Origin: Spirochaetales bacterium
GTDB taxonomy: Bacteria > Spirochaetota > Spirochaetia > Treponematales > Treponemataceae
Length of the DNA: 51,968 nt
Assembly: GCA_003252395.1 (NCBI GenBank)
Contig: QKEL01000004.1
Coordinates: 1 to 51,968 of the forward strand
Reading direction: 5' to 3'
The notes under the pieces: model-generated
Seen by the model: only the letters and a program-made list of their open reading frames with translations
Databases searched by the model: none
Told to the model about the DNA's origin: nothing
Made by a program: the position numbers and the translations under genes
In this document: piece by piece, positions 49,601-51,968 of the stretch
Position numbering within the stretch: the stretch's first letter is position 1
How the letters are laid out: each line of letters opens with the position of its first letter

Positions 49601-51294
49601 CGCAAGGCATAAGCTCCCTAACCCAGGAAGGCATCAAGCTTGCCCTCAATACCGACGCCGCTTCCGTTCAGCGCCGCGACGAGATTCAGACCATCACGCG
49701 ACAACTCGAGGAAAAACTCAATAATGAGCTGAACAGGCTATCAAAGGAAGGCTCCGGATCCTGGCCGACCTACGATCCCGAGTCCCTCTCCCGGAACGTT
49801 ACCGACTACGTGTTCTACAAACCGGTACTCTACCGGCGTAGCGGCGATCCGAATTACGTGCACGGAACGGTACGGGTATCCATCTCGACGCAATCGCTTC
49901 TCGCCGCGGTGGACGCGGAGCGCACTGCGCTGATTTCCACCACCCTTACCATAGCGCTCTTCGCCGTCGCCATGGGAGTCCTGGGGGCCTTGCTGCTCGC
50001 CTCGATCATCATTTCGCCCGTGCGCCGCCTCGCCGCGCACGTCGCCATGATTCGCGATACGGAAGACAAAGAAACCCTGGAGGGTCAGGACCTTCGACTC
50101 CGCTCCCGCGACGAAATCGGCCTCCTGGGCGAGACGATTAACGAAATGACCCATGGCCTCGTCAAGGCCGCCGCCGCCTCGAAAGACTTAACCGTCGGTA
50201 AGGAAGTGCAGAAAATGTTCATCCCGCTCGAGACCGACGACCACGGTCGAAAGCTTACGTGCGGCAGCAGTTCCGACGATCACGTCGACTTCTTCGGCTA
50301 TTATGAAGGAGCCAAGGGCGTATCGGGCGACTACTTCGATTACATAAAGCTCGACGAGCGGCATTACGCCCTGATTAAGTGCGACGTGGCGGGCAAGGGA
50401 GTTCCGGCGGCGCTCATCATGGTTGAGGTGGCGACGCTCTTCCTCGATTATTTCAAGGATTGGAAATTCGCGAAGAACGGCTACAAACTCGATTACATCG
50501 TATCCCGCATTAACGACCTTATTGAATCTCGGGGCTTTAAGGGCCGATTCGCCGCCTTTACCCTTTGCATATTCGACGCGGTTTCCGGCGATGCCCACTT
50601 CTGCAACGCCGGCGATAATCTCGTGCATATTTACGACAATTCGGAAAAGCGCATGAAGGTCATTCAGCTTCCCGAGAGTTCGGCCGCCGGCGTTTTTCCC
50701 ACCTTCATGGTAGACATGAAAGGCGGATTCCGGGTTCAGAAAATCCACTTTGATCCGGGCGACGTCCTTTTCATGTATACTGACGGTATCGAAGAGGCAA
50801 AGCGCCTTTTCCGCACGAAAAAACTTGAGGTGCACGCCTGCGCGGAACCCGGCTTGGCGGCGGAAGCTCCCCACGGAAGCCACTCGGTGGGACAGGATAA
50901 CGAGGAGCTCGGCCCCGAGCGGGTTAACGGGATAATAGAGGCCGTTCTTTCCCGCTCGCCCTATCGCCTGGAAAAATGGCACGATAGCGATCCTGATTCT
51001 GTCTATGAATTCGATTTTACGAAATGCGAGGGAACGATTGAGGAAGCGATTCTCGCCCTCGTTTCGGTTGAAAAGGTCTTCCGTATGTACCGCGATCCAA
51101 AGGCCACGGAGTTTAATCGCGTTCAGGTTGACCGCAAGGTGGATCTTTTCCTCAACAAATATTTCATGCAATATGGCACGTACTGCGGCAGGCGCAAGGA
51201 TCATTCGGATTATCCCGAATACATGTATTACACCCATCTCAAGGAAGATGACCAGTACGATGATCTTACGATACTGGGCGTGCGCAAGAAGTAG
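46645..51294 (+). CDS. Giant membrane sensor with sialidase-like propeller, HAMP and SpoIIE-type PP2C phosphatase
   Basis: The product has 1549 residues. After a signal peptide comes a periplasmic beta-propeller with Asp-box repeats (SDDWGENFS, SDDGVAWS, SRDSGATWS; residues 30-430), then fibronectin/Ig-like segments (450-740). Helix 1 (about 775-795) is followed by a 40-residue basic cytoplasmic linker, helix 2 (about 838-860), a second periplasmic domain (860-1090), helix 3 (about 1095-1122), HAMP (to about 1175) and the PP2C domain. All metal Asp residues are visible: SGDYFDY, CDVAGKGVP, MYTDGIEEA and DDQYDDLTIL. It should dephosphorylate a Ser/Thr phosphoprotein, such as an anti-sigma antagonist, on an envelope signal. 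No target gene is adjacent. Confidence 0.92.
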   Translation: MIRSGRLALIAFLFLLLAAFPAASRDFYWEHPTPVGPYDSRFPDSSTNRTASVIIWEEIESSASDGGSIWLSMRAYTGTQWRQIDRFAGPFRYAGEIPSIASVTIDSQNKILVTAATAASTVSVFVSDDWGENFSRIDLPVSTPAVLAPKVFTTRNDGYLLFGTRGSEENFNLVWSHSDDGVAWSAFEPFAPAAALSQAFLPDHVTHGNSDIIVFQALGQDKSPYQLYSTVSRDSGATWSEPTVITGFIEPGESPASAAGRSENWINQRAKLLSIGNSVSLVWERSRTTNLKYGIYLATLNEFGALTGNPERVSPADGNCFDPDIVELDGAPAILWFDNRRGANRIYFSQKQGLFWNETDLAQTNLVQTSYDAVFGRLLPTADGLEIYWQQAQRKGDQRLMRLVPDETVRKPSIAPANFIASGKGRGEAIRATVRLPEDSSGIAGYDWAWALGSEPQVGTQIKLLQNQTSLSVNADQDGTWYLGVRAADYAGNWSEPVYVSYIRDTTAPVAPIIGIPDTDEKGFGISNSLTLRWEPAEPDDIAGYTWNFEYLAPETYLSVLAAQNSNGGLPAPVAVPASFDFESAAANRFRVSPLSRSVRTRGASTSIRNVDNGIYAISVAAIDSVGNVGPAAVRYIALNKYVPYTYITYIDSKVDETGVVSLSIIGRGFTQNGTVSSLYVDRDGIAPWDVDLSRESRRFTVSSDRMIQNIALADLEEGDYRIGLLHPVRGLYFSKPILHVDAFGTVKFGDFRYEYKPTWEISATEANPAVDPGRIVLYALMLFALMALAFSVFGIANTAADSIRIQREVAALLTGDVMPSEKRKKSVALRSRGISLRFKLTLFTTVLVVSVTLLISIPLGLRFSSNQERTLAAGLASRVNVLLDSLSTSAKAYLPSQNVLELGFLPDQMTALEEATSATVTGNSSGSATGISFVWATNDAEIASKIDTPSLEPGKSEMQGEENDAIITRVSALEERAALAVDELSQGISSLTQEGIKLALNTDAASVQRRDEIQTITRQLEEKLNNELNRLSKEGSGSWPTYDPESLSRNVTDYVFYKPVLYRRSGDPNYVHGTVRVSISTQSLLAAVDAERTALISTTLTIALFAVAMGVLGALLLASIIISPVRRLAAHVAMIRDTEDKETLEGQDLRLRSRDEIGLLGETINEMTHGLVKAAAASKDLTVGKEVQKMFIPLETDDHGRKLTCGSSSDDHVDFFGYYEGAKGVSGDYFDYIKLDERHYALIKCDVAGKGVPAALIMVEVATLFLDYFKDWKFAKNGYKLDYIVSRINDLIESRGFKGRFAAFTLCIFDAVSGDAHFCNAGDNLVHIYDNSEKRMKVIQLPESSAAGVFPTFMVDMKGGFRVQKIHFDPGDVLFMYTDGIEEAKRLFRTKKLEVHACAEPGLAAEAPHGSHSVGQDNEELGPERVNGIIEAVLSRSPYRLEKWHDSDPDSVYEFDFTKCEGTIEEAILALVSVEKVFRMYRDPKATEFNRVQVDRKVDLFLNKYFMQYGTYCGRRKDHSDYPEYMYYTHLKEDDQYDDLTILGVRKK

Positions 51295-51320
51295 GCGAAT
51301 CGCCGCAAGGAGAAAATTAA

Positions 51321-51644
51321 ATGGAAGGGCAAAACGGATTTATGGACGACCTTACGCGTGTCGCGAACGAAGCGAAAACCGCCATTCGGAAGGCGGGGGC
51401 CGCGGCAATCGATAAAATAGAAACATGGCGCCTCGAGCAAGACTTACAAACTCTGTATGCCAAGCTTGGAACCGTAATGTATGACCGCATGAACGGTGAA
51501 ACCTCATTTGTTCAAGAAGGCGAGGATGCCCGTAAGTTGGCTCCTGATCTGAACGTCGATCAGGAAACCGCTGAACTCGTATCGAAAATCACCCGATTAC
51601 GGGAAGAAATCGCGGTTAGGAAGGATACGGTGAATGTCTCATAG
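51321..51644 (+). CDS. Small helical cytoplasmic protein of unknown function
   Basis: This 107-residue protein is mostly charged helix, with two coiled-coil stretches (residues 8-45 and 80-100) around a short loop containing YDRMNGETSF. It has no signal peptide, membrane segment or cysteine pair. I do not recognise a family. It has an AAGGAG ribosome site and lies 26 bases after the PP2C gene in the same direction, so it is probably co-transcribed and could be an adaptor, though nothing in the sequence proves this. Confidence 0.75.
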   Translation: MEGQNGFMDDLTRVANEAKTAIRKAGAAAIDKIETWRLEQDLQTLYAKLGTVMYDRMNGETSFVQEGEDARKLAPDLNVDQETAELVSKITRLREEIAVRKDTVNVS

Positions 51645-51968
51645 GGATTTGAAATAAAACGTAAAAAAAAGATTAGAAATAGCTTGACCAAAAATAATGA
51701 AAGGTGATATACATATCGACGTCGCGCTAGTGAACGTCACCACGACGATGAAAATAGCGCGGTTCTTTGATAGTTCTTACTGATGAATGAATAACCTTAC
51801 GGTTTATCATTCTCTGGTATTACCCCAAAGAATTAAACATCTCGAATTATGGTTCCGGTTTTTACCGGCTCATATAAAGCGCTCCTGACGCGGAAATCGC
51901 GAGGGAGCGAGATCGGGAATCCGAAAGGGTTTTTACCGCCCCAGAAAGGCGAACCGATCGCTGGTCTT
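51645..51968 (+). promoter_or_regulatory. Probable rRNA-operon promoter and leader (16S outside window)
   Basis: No coding region is seen in this stretch. An AT-rich UP-like tract (51655-51682) precedes TTGACC (51684-51689), an 18-base spacer and TATACA (51708-51713). Downstream, CGCGCTA (51723-51729) pairs with TAGCGCG (51755-51761), like a boxB hairpin, and is followed at once by GGTTCTTTGATAG, resembling the boxA antitermination element. Two more hairpins follow: CCGGT-tttt-ACCGG (51855-51868) and a larger stem CGCTCC/GGAGCG with an inner CGCG/CGCG (51880-51909). This arrangement suits an rrn leader; the 16S 5' end itself is not present. Confidence 0.6.

Noticed and set aside
50188..51237. 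Long minus-strand open frame of 349 codons
   Set aside because: It is antisense to the PP2C domain, whose motifs are unmistakable. There is no family resemblance in the antisense product.

Overview
The window looks like a chromosomal segment of a spirochaete of the Treponema/Spirochaetales type with fairly high G+C. This is inferred from gene content and was not tested by search. The pointers are a UPF0164/FadL-like outer-membrane protein, a Pur-family (BpuR-like) nucleic-acid-binding protein, a V/A-type rather than F-type ATPase, stand-alone PTS EIIA (PtsN-like) regulators without a sugar permease, one of them fused to an excisionase-type helix-turn-helix, and large secreted TPR and beta-propeller proteins. 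No insertion sequence, prophage, CRISPR array or tRNA gene was seen.

Layout. 1-9.0 kb: 3' end of gapA, a small exported beta-rich protein, an hsp20 pair behind a sigma-54 type promoter, a thioredoxin-reductase-like flavoprotein, then a minus-strand block (HI0933-type flavoprotein, S4/RluA pseudouridine synthase, acyl-CoA synthetase), then pgk. 9.1-13.6 kb: a radical SAM protein, a MATE transporter, tpiA, secG and a PtsN-like EIIA. 13.7-24.8 kb: a nine-gene V/A-ATPase cluster (G/H-like, C, I, K, F, E, A, B, D) running on into a UspA-like protein, a flavodoxin-like protein, a J-domain protein and map. 24.9-30.5 kb: HtrA protease, a purine-type phosphoribosyltransferase, an 879-residue exported protein and rnhB, the last three translationally overlapped. 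30.5-38.1 kb: minus-strand phosphohexomutase plus BpuR-like gene, divergent nifS-nifU, a degenerate M23 protein with a membrane-anchored propeller protein, cytidine deaminase and the HTH-EIIA fusion. 38.2-51.6 kb: an exported transglutaminase-like protein, an RluA enzyme, a DUF4912 protein with a GH57 homologue lacking its catalytic residues, a UPF0164 protein, a 986-residue secreted repeat protein overlapping a 1549-residue membrane PP2C phosphatase, and a small helical protein. The last 320 bases look like an rRNA-operon leader whose 16S gene would lie just outside.

Themes. Three glycolytic genes (gapA, pgk, tpiA) lie within 13 kb, each as a separately terminated unit. The V/A-ATPase would couple ATP to ion transport at the inner membrane. 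Many junctions are ATGA or GTGA overlaps, so translational coupling is common. In contrast, several genes have no Shine-Dalgarno sequence and a sigma-70 -10 box 6-10 bases before the start codon, which points to leaderless or near-leaderless mRNAs.

The most promising leads are this leaderless class, the exact tandem duplication of a GNRA-hairpin/ribosome-site unit before the ATPase proteolipid gene, the catalytically dead GH57 paired with DUF4912, the secreted-repeat/PP2C signalling pair, and the sigma-54 control of hsp20.
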